64,000 bases of DNA from contig NC_049981.1 in the NCBI RefSeq assembly GCF_000003815.2, positions 14,050,217-14,114,216 of the forward strand, given 5' to 3'. Shown here piece after piece: positions 49,745 through 63,100 of the stretch (position 1 is its first letter; each line of letters starts with the position of its first letter). This DNA comes from Branchiostoma floridae. Its lineage: Eukaryota > Chordata > Leptocardii > Amphioxiformes > Branchiostomatidae. The notes beneath the pieces were generated by a model that saw only the letters and a program-made list of their open reading frames with translations, was not told where the DNA came from and searched no databases. Made by a program: the position numbers and the translations under genes.

Positions 49745-51769
49745 TGTATGGATATCAGCCATGCTAGATTGTCAATTAATAGCGTTATGAATTATGGCAT
49801 CATGATCATGATAATGTGTGTAATACCGATGTGTGTGAAAATATTTAGTCTGACCAATAGAAACGCCAATATGATAAGACGAAGATGATGGTGGGATGCT
49901 CATGCAAGTATTGTTTTATACATTATGTCATTTTGAACACATGAATTTTAAGCAAAACGTATTTCAGCCGGCTAGCCGCAAAGCTGTAATGTTTAGGCAA
50001 TATGCAAAAGCCCTAAACATATAGCATGAGTATGCAAAATCTAGAATGCATGCTCACTCTAAGAACCTTGAAATCAATCTTATAGTGGCTAATTTCTACA
50101 CGCGTGCAGCAGATGCTGTCTCAAAGATGCGGGGAACCCGTTTGTTTTTGTTGGTGTCGTATCGCAACTTGTGAGCGAGTACTGACATACGAGACTTCCG
50201 TTTGCTTCATATGTGCAACACACGATTCCCCTCGTCTATTCCTTGCACACTTCTCATTCTGATGAAATTTCTAGCCCGGAATACTTCACTCATCTTTCGA
50301 AAGAGTTCCTAATACCTTCCATGGTATCCTGTAAGTCCTGGAACTGCCTCCCGACATTCTGTGCAAGTTGGACAAAATAAGAAAGAAAAGTCAAAGGACA
50401 TACTTAACTGATCCCAATTATACGTATATTTTCCTATTCCGCTATACGTCACAAGATACGTGTTCTATTCAACACCAGAGCATAACATCAATCTTCAAAC
50501 AAGTTGATGACTAGATTCATGATGATTGTTGATGATGGCTAGAACGTGATTGCCGTTCTACCGTTATGATATACTTGTGATATTTGCATGTGTTCTTATT
50601 CTGTTTCTCAAAGTGCTTACGATGCATTATTGAGTCGACACCGTCACATCTGCTCAGCAGATCAGTATACTGTATGCCTTCCTGCCAGTCACAATCCAGC
50701 CCAACAGACAAGTCAAAAGAAGAACGAGGCTTTGATCACACACAGGTCGGGACCCTTGACTGTTTTCCCTAACCTCCGTCCCGTAAGTGAAAGATTGATA
50801 GAAAAACTATTGTTTTGGTCCATCTTTGCAGCATGCTCTTCAAGTTGTCATTGAATGCACCTTTTTAAACGTCAAGTCTTAGTGACAAACGTCATGTTTT
50901 GCATTCTCAACATGTGTTTCTAAAATGATGTACTATTTTTGTAATGAATAATTTGCTTATCAACAAAATTTCTGCCTTAATCTTTTGTGCACGATGCTTT
51001 TTGTTAATTTTAAACCTTTTCTCAATACGTTCTGGTATTTCGTTTGTCAAATACTCACAGATAACTCCTTTGGACATCATTAGTCTTTGTCACATTGTAT
51101 TTTTTACATGTACTTGGGGTGTATCTTTTTGTTCTGGTGTCACTTTTATCAATATAGCAAGGGAGCATACAAAAATGTATTTGCAATTAAAAACAAATTA
51201 TAGTGTCATAATATATTCGATGTAGTAATTTACTAGTACAGTCTACATCCGGATGTATGCTCTTAGAGAAGTAAGAACAACACAATTCCATTTTATTTTG
51301 AATTAATTGATAATTGCATATATGCTCGTATATTAGAGCAAGAAAGAGAAGGAGATAAGTCTACTCTTGCGTTTTTGTCCAACGTTGCCCAATGATTTCA
51401 AGTCGTAACCTTCAGCACCACTCAAAGGGCACTTCAGACACATGCCCAGGTTCTGTTAACCTTAGAACGTCATATCTGTTACATACGGATGACTTACCGT
51501 AGACAACACAAGACAATAGGCCAGTGCTGTGCTTATTTTGACGAGACGAGAGAGATTAATGGCCCAGCCTTGAGTGATGTTTCGCGACCGGAATGGACCC
51601 CCACTCGGTCGGTATTGGGTTGTCTGTGGTTATTTTAAAGAGTGCTTCACTCACATGACTATGTTGTAAATATAATCCCTCTCGCTGGATGGAAAAACCT
51701 CAACTTTGGTATGCAGGGATAAGTGTGAGTAATGAATAATTGTCTTAATCACTAGTTGGGAAGAACAGT

Positions 51770-52170
51770 CAAGTCAAGTTTATTGCACAACGATGGCAAC
51801 TGGTACAATGTATGGCAAGTCTCATGTATTATTAACAACTACAAACTATCTACAGTGCAACTATCTATCTAGGTGCAGCACAAGTGGAGTCCACGGGACA
51901 CAAACCTAAGAATTCACATAACCTGAAAGTACTGACTCGTCATGTTTCATCCAGACCACAATACCTTCCTACATGACAAACCAACATGGGGCTGTACGAT
52001 CCATCAAAACATCTTAATGTATAGCTCCGAACACACTGGCGCAGACCAAAACGCCCTCTGAGGTCACTAACCTTCTTCTCGAAGTTAATAATGCTAAATA
52101 AATCGGTTCCTTTAGCAGCTAGCTTTTCCATACCAAACCCAGGTGCAGGAATGGTGTGATACGCCACGTG
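51770..52170 (-). repeat. Possible interspersed repeat / LINE 3' end
   Basis: AGTCAAGTCAAGTTTATTGC at 51768 onward is the reverse complement of a GCAATAAACTTGACTTGACT-type 3' end that I associate with LINE/SINE tails. An open 75-codon minus frame (51940-52167) precedes it but shows no motif I can name. Confidence 0.35.
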
Positions 52171-55100
52171 GCGCTAAACCGGAAACGCGGCTCGGATTCT
52201 GGATAAGAGTCAGGTACTATATTGATCTATATTCGAAGCTGCCAACATGGCAAAAGTGTGAAGACAGATATCCGGAAAGTGCATTGTAAGACAAATAAAA
52301 ACATGCAGGTGCAAGACTGCCAGCTCACTCATACCTAGTAGCTAATAAATCAACGAAAAAAAGGAAATCACACTCGCCGGGTACTTTGGTAAGAGGCCAA
52401 CTAGCCATACCTACTGCACCCACTTCTAATATAGCTATTTGTACATTGGCAGGCTCTCAAGGAGACCCTGCCAAAGATGGCAGAGGAAACATTTACTCTG
52501 TACGCATACGCTTTTAGTCAGTTTACTCCGCTCGCCTCCATATATGCAGAAGCCGAATAGTGTCCCTCCCAGTCTAGTCGAGGCCGGCCCCAAAATAATC
52601 GCGTTTGCCTTTTCTCTGGTTACGGTATGGGGCGTCTACATTCTGCGCCGCCTTATGAAAGGGTGCTTGTAAGATGACAAACGTCGCCTTTACTTCACTA
52701 GCCGGTGTCTCGATATTGAGAGAATGAATAATAGTATATACGTGTGCCGATAGCCCGATGTTACTAACATACATTGTCTACATGAATATATGTAGATATC
52801 ATTGGATAACTTCAACCCTTTACCCCAGTCATGTCATTACGAACGCAAATTGTTTCAAGACGTAGTTTCTTGTGTGTATCACATTATCATTTACTTTGTA
52901 CATTTTGCTATCATTTCTCTTTCAATCATGTTTTCATCGTTAGTCTGTGAAAAACAACTTTGCTCTTCGAAATAAATAATGTCGAGCACTGTACCTATAC
53001 ATGGTCCCTCTTTGGTTGTTGTTCTTAATCTATATAGTGTTAGACTGTGAGAGTGAACCGCGAAGACCATGGCGCGTAGTGGCTACCCCACCCCTCTCCG
53101 TGGGGTCATCAGTTCCACTTGTGGTTGTGTCACATCTTGTGGAAAACATGGCCGTGTGAACTTGACTTAAGTGACCTTGCCGCGCGTTATCTGAGTGTGT
53201 TGTTGAAGGATTGCCGTGAAGTTCACATTGTAGGTCAATGTCAACTGTGAACAGCTCGGGGACTGAACGGAAAGGATATTGGGGCTGTACGAAATACTTA
53301 TGCTGTTATCCTTTCAAACACACCATGCAGATTACTTTGTAGTTTGTACTTTCGTGCTACTGAATTTTGTAGTTGCCTTGACTTTCTCATATGTTCTATT
53401 ATGTTCTACATCTTTAGTCTTCCTTGATTGCTCTTAGATGGTAACATTCTCTCGTGCATTCACCTATAATCACCGTTCTAAATTACCCCTTCCGGTCCCC
53501 GCATGGTTTCACAACGCTCTCTCAGTCTGTAGCCCATAGCAACTACCTGTGACATGTCAAACCAATTGCGAACCAAGTAGTTAATATCTTCTACAATAGC
53601 TAGATAGATGTAATGTTGTGAAAAATAAATGAAGAAGTAATTGTAGAAGATATGCACCTGCTTGTTAAAAGGTCAAAAGGTAATACATAATAGAGACATT
53701 TCTGACCTTGGAGACAAAGATCATGACTTGATGGCGTTTTGAGCATGATTCACAGAGATTTGTGTATACAGAGCAATGTTGTTGTTTTTTCCACATCTAT
53801 AAAGAATGTGCCCGACGTAGATCATCTGTACATAGACTTGTAGTTGGGCAGATGAACTTGTAATTGTTGTATGCCGTTCGTTGGTTTAATGTTCAACGTC
53901 TCTGTTGCATTGAAAGACACGTACATGTGTATATGCGTGGGTGATGCGTTGCAAACCTAATCAAAAATTAAGGTTTGACACTTCACGGCACTGCAGACGG
54001 TTGATACTATGGGTGGCGCTGCGAAGCCATTCTTCAACAACGTCAGCCTGTATGGGCGATTTTGGAAGGTCGAGGCATTTCCCTGCACCCCTAACCACGA
54101 GAGCCCTGTTAATCCCTTCAAGATGGATCAAGTGCCGATATTTATCATAAAGAAGACGTGCCCAGACTAATCCAGACGTTCTTTGTAAACATGTTGGGGA
54201 TTTAGGTACTCTGTGTGAAGTTGTGACTAGACTGCTCAAAAACGCTTCATGTTGGGTGGGTATGTACAAGCATGCTTTGCTGCTAATCGCATTTACACAA
54301 TATCTCGGAAAAGGCGCACACCCATCGAACGTAACGTATGACAAATATAACGTGACAATTTGTAAACAATTCGCAACGTACCTGCACCTATCTGATAGTT
54401 GGTCACAACTTAAGACTGTCGTGAAAAGCATTCTGTCGTTAGCAGGGAACGTCTTTGAGGTGAGCGGCAGTGATGTCGGATGTGAAGGGTTCGTGGTGGG
54501 TCAATTCACTTTGAACTTCACCTTGGACAGGGTCAAGAATTTATCGTACCACCCTGACATCTATACCGCTAAGTATATGCATGGCGTTTGGTGTTAGTTG
54601 TTGAGATGTGCGTTAGTCAATCTGGGAACTTCTACAGCATCCGAATGTTGAGCGATATTTTCCTTCCTGAAACCCTCTCAAGCTGTAAAATTTACATTCA
54701 TTCATTATCTATTGAGATTGCAAAATGCAATGCATTAAGGTGATATGCTTAGATGATAGTTACACAGTAAACATTCACGTAGGTAGTGTTACTTTTTTTA
54801 ATATTACAGTTAGTAAATTAGTGTCCAAAGAAGCCTGTCATTTCCTATCACGTTTTTTAAAGACGTATAACGTCATAGGTCTCCTTAAAAAGGACAGTGT
54901 GCCAACCTGGTATCTTTACCGTTAACAAGCTTGCGAAGATGCGTGGGAAGATAAAAGAGAAGAACTTGGGAAGAGTTCAACCGAGATTAACCATTGGCAA
55001 CTCAACCTACACATGGGGTGACTCTTTGCCCTCTTCCTTAATTTGACATCGCTGTTATGACGTTTTGACGTGGGTCGTCCGGACTGCACGTGGTTACCAT

Positions 55101-57055
55101 CTAGTTTCAGGGGCCAAAAGGAGTCGTCCAAATGAACTGACATGAGAGATACTCATCTGTTGACTGTCACCTTTTCCAGTTGAAGTAACAGCGATGTCGC
55201 AAGTCAAGGGGAACGTTTATGGTTCTGCCAGCTCTGTCGTGTCCATGTTGATGCTCCCGGTCCACATATGGTGCACAACAAAACCGACATTTGCCTGCGG
55301 GAAGCTGAAAAAACATCAGCCACTAGAGTTCACACCAGTTCAACGGATGACAGCATTTTCCTGTCTAGTCACCATTCCGACTCGGATGGTGATAGTTTCT
55401 TGAAGTCAACTTTGACACCGACGGTGACATAAAAACATTTATGTTTAAAGTTCAATGCGGTTTAATGGCAATTAATGATAATTAGATATCAGATGGATTC
55501 AGTATTCAATATCATTCTTGAAATATATCAAATGCAACTTCTACCGTAAATTATTTAGATAAATTTAACCATTTCATTTGGAGGTCCTTCAATTTGCTAA
55601 ATCCATCCTCATTCTCCCTTCTTTTCGCCCCACGATCATACTTGGCGCTATCCTGTCCCTGGTCCTCTGGACTGCTGTTGTTGAGAAGACCAAGACAGCA
55701 AGAAAAGAAGCCTCGAAATTCTTCTTGTGGTCACATGAGGCATAAGTCAACAATCCAAGCTGGTGAATCTGCGGGATCGTTGCGCGGCACACCCCCAGCC
55801 TTCGGCCACACAATTTGCCGAGCCCGCGTCTTACCGTCTTTACTCTGGCATCCCTTCTTCTCAACGTTTCCCCTGCTACATGCGTTCATCTGGAGTGCAG
55901 GAGATATATGTGACATTCGGACAAATCTATCTAGTGGCTAAAGGTGTCGACCTCGTAAAATCTTTGTTTTCGACTTTCAGAGGAGGAATGCTACACAACT
56001 GCCACATTTTCTAAGGTACGTCAACTTTAACATTAGAACCTCTTGTTTTCTTTGTCGTAATTTGTGACGTAGCAAATGGCAAAACGTTTATTCGTCGGCT
56101 TTCTTTACATTCTTGTTGACTGCGTGTGCATGCGTTGTATGGTGAAAGTGTAAATTTTCCACTATTGGTATCGAATATTTTTAACGGCAAAGTAATTTCT
56201 CATCCATGCTGGATATTCGATTCAATTTTTATCGGTGTGAAAACTAAAGAACGGAAATAGAGAAATAATGATGATGATGCCATGGAGATTTTCCGTGTGT
56301 ATTGAAAGCACTGCTTGACTGATCCGGCGGTAACTTCCAGTAGCAAAGGTTAATACGTAAAACGTCCCTTAACAGACACCGAAAGGCTCTCCCCCTCACC
56401 ACGCCTGTGAAAGCCGCCACCGCCAGCCTGGCATACACGCTGTACAAATATACTCGGGGCACCGTGGCCACAAAATGGTTTATCCTTAAAACTGCAAAGG
56501 TTTTGGTAACTGTCTCGATGTACCGAGGGAAGACCAGGAACCCGCAAAAGAAATATTGTGTATCGTTGCCTGTGTGCCTATGATAAAAAAAGATTCGGTA
56601 CCGAGACTTATATAAACAACGTTCTTTACATACTTAATTAATTGTCACGGTCTACATTTTATTTCATATAATATAACAACGAATGGTGTAGATAAACAAT
56701 GGCTGTTATCCGTGCCCTAAGATTGTGGGGTTTGCGGATATGTATTTAATATTCTGTGATTGGATTTCTAATGTTACACACAAACAGCCATCATCCTAGT
56801 ATCGCATCATTTGCTACCAAAACATACGACAGCAAATTTGATCGAAAAACGAAATGGATTAAACTGTGGTCTGAGGTAAATTAGCACTGATTTGTCTAAT
56901 TTCTCTGTTGATTTCGCAGTGACATCCTAAAACCCGCTGCTTGTGTTGTCGGTTGGTGACAACCAAACAACAACAAACTGCGGTACCATGTTGTCAACAG
57001 ACGTGAACATCTTGATCACACAAAGGAATTTTCCCACATTTTTTTCTTTTAACAG

Positions 57056-57133
57056 AGATTCTTTGTGGTGAGCCGCGAGGGAAATGCTGCTGCTGAGTTT
57101 AACCACGCTGCTGGTGCTTTTGGAGAGAAGTGA
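57056..57133 (+). CDS. Gene 2 exon: 5' UTR end and signal peptide
   Basis: Acceptor ttttaacag at 57055. An in-frame TGA precedes ATG at 57084-57086, fixing the start. MLLLSLTTLLVLLERS is a short hydrophobic secretion signal. Two donors are possible: gtgagt at 57130 (phase 1), stronger by consensus, and gtgaat at 57134 (phase 2). Only the second joins the next exon in frame, so I prefer it unless an unseen exon intervenes. Confidence 0.65.
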   Translation, partial: RFFVVSREGNAAAEFNHAAGAFGEK

Positions 57134-60100
57134 GTGAATTCTATATTCTTAAATTAACACTTAGAAGTGAATATCCCTTCGCGCGGTCAGAGGTCATGTG
57201 TGCTGTAGGTGATGTCCTCTATAGTGGCCGTGTGTGTCCGCCATTTTAGGATAGAGGTATGTTTTCAAAATAAATAGTTCGCATGGACCAGAATTACTAC
57301 AAGAATATTCACTACTTCACAATTTATCAAAACAAGTTATGGATTCTCTTGAAAGCTACTTATATATCAGCTTATTGTATAGCCACCTTTAGATGGGGAA
57401 AGAAAAACCCATGTCATGAAAACCGTTGGAGGTGTGTAAATCGGTTTTGGGCGAGGTCTAGTCTGATATGAAAACATTTACATTGCACTAAATTGTAACG
57501 ACCGACCAGGCGGTGCAGATGTTTGTTTACACGTAGTCTCCTTGACTTGGCAAACGTTAAAAGGAAGAATGCACCAGCCTATTTACATGAAGACCACTTT
57601 AGGCCGGAGCTTGGATGATATTTCGCTGCCATTTTTGTTCTGACGACTTTCATTTAAGAAAACTTCTAACACGTTCAAAATATATACGAAAATGACAAAT
57701 GCTATCAACCAGATATAGCATTAATATCAACATAGCGGTTAAAAGTATTTAAGGAAGAAGTCCAATTAACCGGTTATTTTTTGGGCAGTAAACCTAGCAG
57801 CTGCAAGAGGGCAAGAAATTAATTCTGCTTGCTGACACTCTAATGAGTTAAGAGATTGATTGATTGGGCTCCACCCTCTTGTTTTCATTGAAGCTTTTTA
57901 TAGTCGTTAGATTCTTAAGACGTTGTTTTCTCAGTGATCAATCATTTAGGACTAATACAGATGAGGGATAAGAAAATATTTTTGGGAACAGATGTGCGCT
58001 TGGGAAGGGGATATCAGCATTTATACCACATACCCAATTAATAAAACCCAATACGCACAAATAAATGTCGTTACTGTGTAGATACCGTTATTGTTTAAAA
58101 TCGTTACTGGATTCCAAATTCGTTTGCTATTTCTTGTTGACTTTATTCAGTTAACTATATACTTGATTGAAGGACGCATGCATATTCTCAATGACTGTAG
58201 AGTTTGTCATCTCAGCCCATAAACAAATGTCTACAGCCTCAGCCGTATACATGCAATGGCATTTGAGAATGGCCCATACCTTTCGTCGTAATATCTATAT
58301 TGGGCCAAGTACGTCCTTCTAATGTACTTATTATCAGAACGATTTGAATCTAAAACCAACTAGGTAACAGAAGCAAACAATGCAGAATGATGTTTAAAAT
58401 ATCAAATGTATCGCTTATCACACACCCCATTCTACTAGGGCGGCGACCTCGGTGCGACCTCAAATTCGACAGATCAAATTCCATAGTTTGAAAACAAATT
58501 TGTTACGCTCTGTGTGTTTGTTATTTTTAGCCATGCTTAATTAACACTTTGACATTTTTCATGATATTCCGGTTATGAAGTCAAGGGTTACACAAATTCA
58601 ATCCAAGTCGCAACGAGATCGCAGTTCAATCTCCTTCTAGTCTTGTTGATTGGAGACAGAAAACCTCGTTACTATTTACAACATTTCTGTGAAAACTGTT
58701 GCAAACTAACCCCCGTGAATTAAACCAAATATTTAGAACTCCCTGTAATCCTGACCTGCCCTTACAAATCCATGTGGGTTGGCTGTTTTAGGAGTGACTA
58801 CATTGGGGACATCGCTGACAAAATAAACGCTCTAATGACCTACTTCCGTGGACTTGGCCAGCCAATTGGTAGTGGTCATGGAAATGGGTTTCAAACGACA
58901 TTCTCGGAAGGGTTACAATTGCTGAACCCTTCTATTTATACTACAAGGTCAGTTAGTAAACAGGTCCTCTAGATGGTAGGGCACATCTCCAAGCTGTACA
59001 ATGCTCGTGACAGTTCAACGGATGTAAACAACTAATTTTATTAACTCCTGCCTTGCTGTACATTTCCCACAATGAAGTCATCCTTTATAATTAAACTTGG
59101 GATTATCTTTAGTGTCGTGGTTTTCTTAAACATGCCAAAGTCCTTAATGTTATCTGTTCCTTTGTTGATTGAATATCACTTTTAGAATGTCTTCATTTCT
59201 CACATGTTCCTCTTTTGACATAAGTAGTAATAAGACATTGTAGTGCATTTAAAAGTAAACAAACTGCCTCGCATCGGCGGTAAACGAAGTAACACATTTT
59301 ACAAGAATGTGTCGAAATGAAATATAGATTTCAAACTTCCTTTTTGAAACGCCATGCAGTAATTATTCAGGAAATTCCATTCAAGTGTTGGGAGTCATGC
59401 CCTAAGCTGATTCTTCGGTACAGTATAAATAAACCAGACACATCAATGTGCTGTAGACAACATTCTTATGCCAAGTGAGACAGATGTACAAAAGTGTGGG
59501 GGAGGGTGTCTTTTCCGCTAAACGCCAAATGCTTCACAGTCCAATACATGTATATGAACCCAATGTTTGTTTTATCAGGAGGTATTCAGGCATACTATGA
59601 TATCATGAAACCGGGAGGAATTAGAAGTTAATCATTTTCATATCTTTATAATCATTCAAATGAAATGGCTTGCTAGAAGATTAACATATCTTACCTAGGG
59701 TTGGGTAAAAAAACACAGGCATTGCTAACTGTAATCAAATGATGACAGTTGATGATTGACACATAACACTGTTCTGTGATTGGTTGCAGGTCATGGGACG
59801 AAGAAGGGCCCGCCCATGAGGTCCATGTGTTGTCCGGGGGTACAGGTACAATGTGAGAATCAGTTATTTTGGTCGGAAACGAAGGATTAAAAAAAGTTAT
59901 CTTTGGGGATTCATACGTTTTGGAGATTCATCTCTAGGGCTATGTTTGAATGAGTAGAAAATCTTCTATTGAAAATCGTCCACTGGTTTTGATGCTATAG
60001 AAGCATATGCTTCGATTTGCATACTTGTTGAGTGCGAATGATTCATTTCATCATAATTATATAGTGACTGTAAAAGTTGCATTATGATAACTTGGTTGGA

Positions 60101-63100
60101 GACTAATTGAAAAGCTAAATTAAAAAGAGATAATCTATATTTGATAATTTAGATATTTACTATCGGTCAACCAGTCTTCTACTGTTTTAGTTTTACTTTA
60201 TAGTTACATTCTAACGGAATTGCTGTCTTTGCAAAACCCTGGTGAAAGTTTGTAGTTGTGACAAGTTTTGAAGTATGGTAGTACTTCCTAAACGCTGAAG
60301 AAGACAGAGCTGCTAGGCGGGGGATTATTAGACGCTAAGCTTCTCTTTCTTCAAAGACATCCGCTGACAACTGGATATCGAGTATGGACTTTGGCTGACC
60401 CCAGTCGTATTCTCAAAAAGTTCCGTGCTCTTCACACTACACTGACAGACTGCTTTTGGCTACCGCAATGGTGCAAACGTGCTATTGGAATCGAGCTGCA
60501 ACATTCTCGTCTTCTGTGCAACTTACGGATGATTTATCGGTGAAATTCCGTTATCAAGGAGGTCGGCGTTAATCACAAAGTATTCACTGAAGTAAAAGAT
60601 ACCTCAGCCAAAGATAACGATACATAGATAGATGGACAGCCACTCATATTAGCAAGCGTATGGTCCNNNNNNNNNNNNNNNNNNNNNNNNNNNNNNNNNN
60701 NNNNNNNNNNNNNNNNNNNNNNNNNNNNNNNNNNNNNNNNNNNNNNNNNNNNNNNNNNNNNNNNNNNNNNNNNNNNNNNNNNNNNNNNNNNNNNNNNNNN
60801 NNNNNNNNNNNNNNNNNNNNNNNNNNNNNNNNNNNNNNNNNNNNNNNNNNNNNNNNNNNNNNNNNNNNNNNNNNNNNNNNNNNNNNNNNNNNNNNNNNNN
60901 NNNNNNNNNNNNNNNNNNNNNNNNNNNNNNNNNNNNNNNNNNNNNNNNNNNNNNNNNNNNNNNNNNNNNNNNNNNNNNNNNNNNNNNNNNNNNNNNNNNN
61001 NNNNNNNNNNNNNNNNNNNNNNNNNNNNNNNNNNNNNNNNNNNNNNNNNNNNNNNNNNNNNNNNNNNNNNNNNNNNNNNNNNNNNNNNNNATTGGCAACT
61101 GATTATTGACAATATAACTGAAGTTCATAGCGTTCAACGAATCTCAACCAAACTTTTCACACATTTTTGCATGTTTTGTTATCAGTCATACTAGATAAAT
61201 TAGACACGGCAATCGCTTAACCCTATAGCTAGCGCTTCAGTTGACATCAAATGCCAAAAGAAAGACGAACCTGCCAGCTTGCTGTGAGACGCGAACGCGT
61301 AAGTGCTCTGGTCAGTCCCATTTTCACAATGACGACAACCAAGCGACTACAGAGACAGCAACATTCCACACGGCTTTGCTGGTTTCAACAGAAGGATTTG
61401 ATACACCGTTGACGTTATCGTATGAAACCTACTAACACGATGCTATTGTACACGTTGTATTATTTTCCAGGGGCCACAGGGCCCTAGGGGGAGTACTGGT
61501 CCTGCTGGTCCACCGGTAGGTCTGCTACATTCTCTCTCCATAACCGTTTCTTGCTACAGGGGCCGATGGGAAGAAAGGGATACCGAGGGTACCCCGGTTC
61601 TCCGGTGGGTTTAAACCAGTCAAACTTGTAGATGTTTGGAAAGAACTACGTCCTATTATCGGCCATACACCAAACCACAAATTAGAGCGCACAACACGGC
61701 CCTTATTCTTATGGCACGAAAAGAGGACAGTTCCACTTTTAGTGTAGAACTTACTGATCATCAGTAGATTAAGCCTAGTGAACTCAAAGACTGTCATCGC
61801 TATAATAGAGTGTTTGATTTGCCGTTTCTGTAGTGTTGTAAGAGTGTTACTAAAAGCTACAGTCTAGACTCTAGAGATTGAAAGCAATGGGATGTGATAT
61901 AGTTTTGTCAGGTAGATGAAAGTTTGATAAAGAGTAACGACCCTCGAAGTAGTGTCAACATCATAGATAAATCATTTTACCCAGTCTTCGAAATAGAAAT
62001 ATGCACCCTTTCGAAACATCTAACATTTAGTTATCATCTGTTAGTGCCTTGCAGTTCAACTGCTTGTAGCATGTACTTGGATGGTGTTTTGTGTTGGATT
62101 GTATATTGCATGGTACTTTTACTCCATTTTGCAGCATTTGCCAGTGTCGTAATTTTGTGCATGCACTGAACCGTCATTGTGGCTTTGCTTCTTTTTCACG
62201 AATACTTTAACATCTACATGGCTGACTAACAATGATAGTATAAGGAGATATGTAGATTTATCTTGACCTGATACCAACAGGGACCGCCAGGGTACACAGG
62301 CGAGAAGGGGGACCCTGGACAGCCGGGAATGATGGTAAGTCAATGGTTTTTGCATTCCAATTGTTCATCCAACCATTGCGAAGCACCTAATTGTTTAGAG
62401 ATGTCACTATGACTTACCCCAACTTTTTCACGCTCACGTGTCTAGTTAAGGTCAGCATCTGTATTTGAATAGTCTCTAGTTAAGGGATATCAATTTGTCA
62501 CATGTATAACTCTACCACGGGTAATTATAACTTTTCAAGTCCACAAACCTACAATTAGCCTTCGGGCGTGTTGAAAGAATTGAACTGAATACTTTGATAG
62601 AACAACAGAAACTGGACTAAATGTAAGCAGCTTGCATTGATGAATATATCCTGTGCAATGTTACGCTAAATCTATGTATTTTTCACCAATTACAGGGTCT
62701 TTCAGGACGGCAGGGTCCGATGGGTCCAAAAGGTCCGAAAGGTCCACCGGTGAGTGTCCGCATCCCAACTCCGTTAAACAACAGTATATATTGAAATAGA
62801 CACATTGTACGGTACAGTACTAGTAGGGCCGTTTAATTGCACACCCTATTTGCCAGCGTATTTCGTGCAATTATCCGGGTAATGCAGCAATGCGAAGTTA
62901 TCCAGCTGGACCGCATCGGTTTGGGTTTGGGGGATTTAGTGCATTCAACAGAAGTGCGCGGTAACCCGTTTTGCATTTAACTGGCTTCTACTGTATAAAC
63001 TACCTTGTGTAAAGAAAACCCCGTTACATATAACATGGTTGCACAAGTAGATGGTATTGTTGACACTGATAGAAAGCTTTTGTTCATAGGGAAGACAAGG

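Larger units (their letters stand above)
48984..57055. other. Intergenic or 5' UTR intron DNA between gene 1 and gene 2
   Basis: No sixth NC1 cassette and no recognised protein. Open frames near 53961-54597 (both strands), 55594-55941 and 50584-50854 lack recognisable motifs. A probable repeat end lies at 51770-52170. The promoter and first 5' UTR exon of gene 2 are expected here but not identified. Confidence 0.5.

Noticed and set aside
53961-54597. 156-codon minus and 124-codon plus frames
   Set aside because: Neither shows a domain, start context or splice sites I can support.
60573-61137. Long frames across 60667-61090
   Set aside because: They are runs of unknown residues from the assembly gap.
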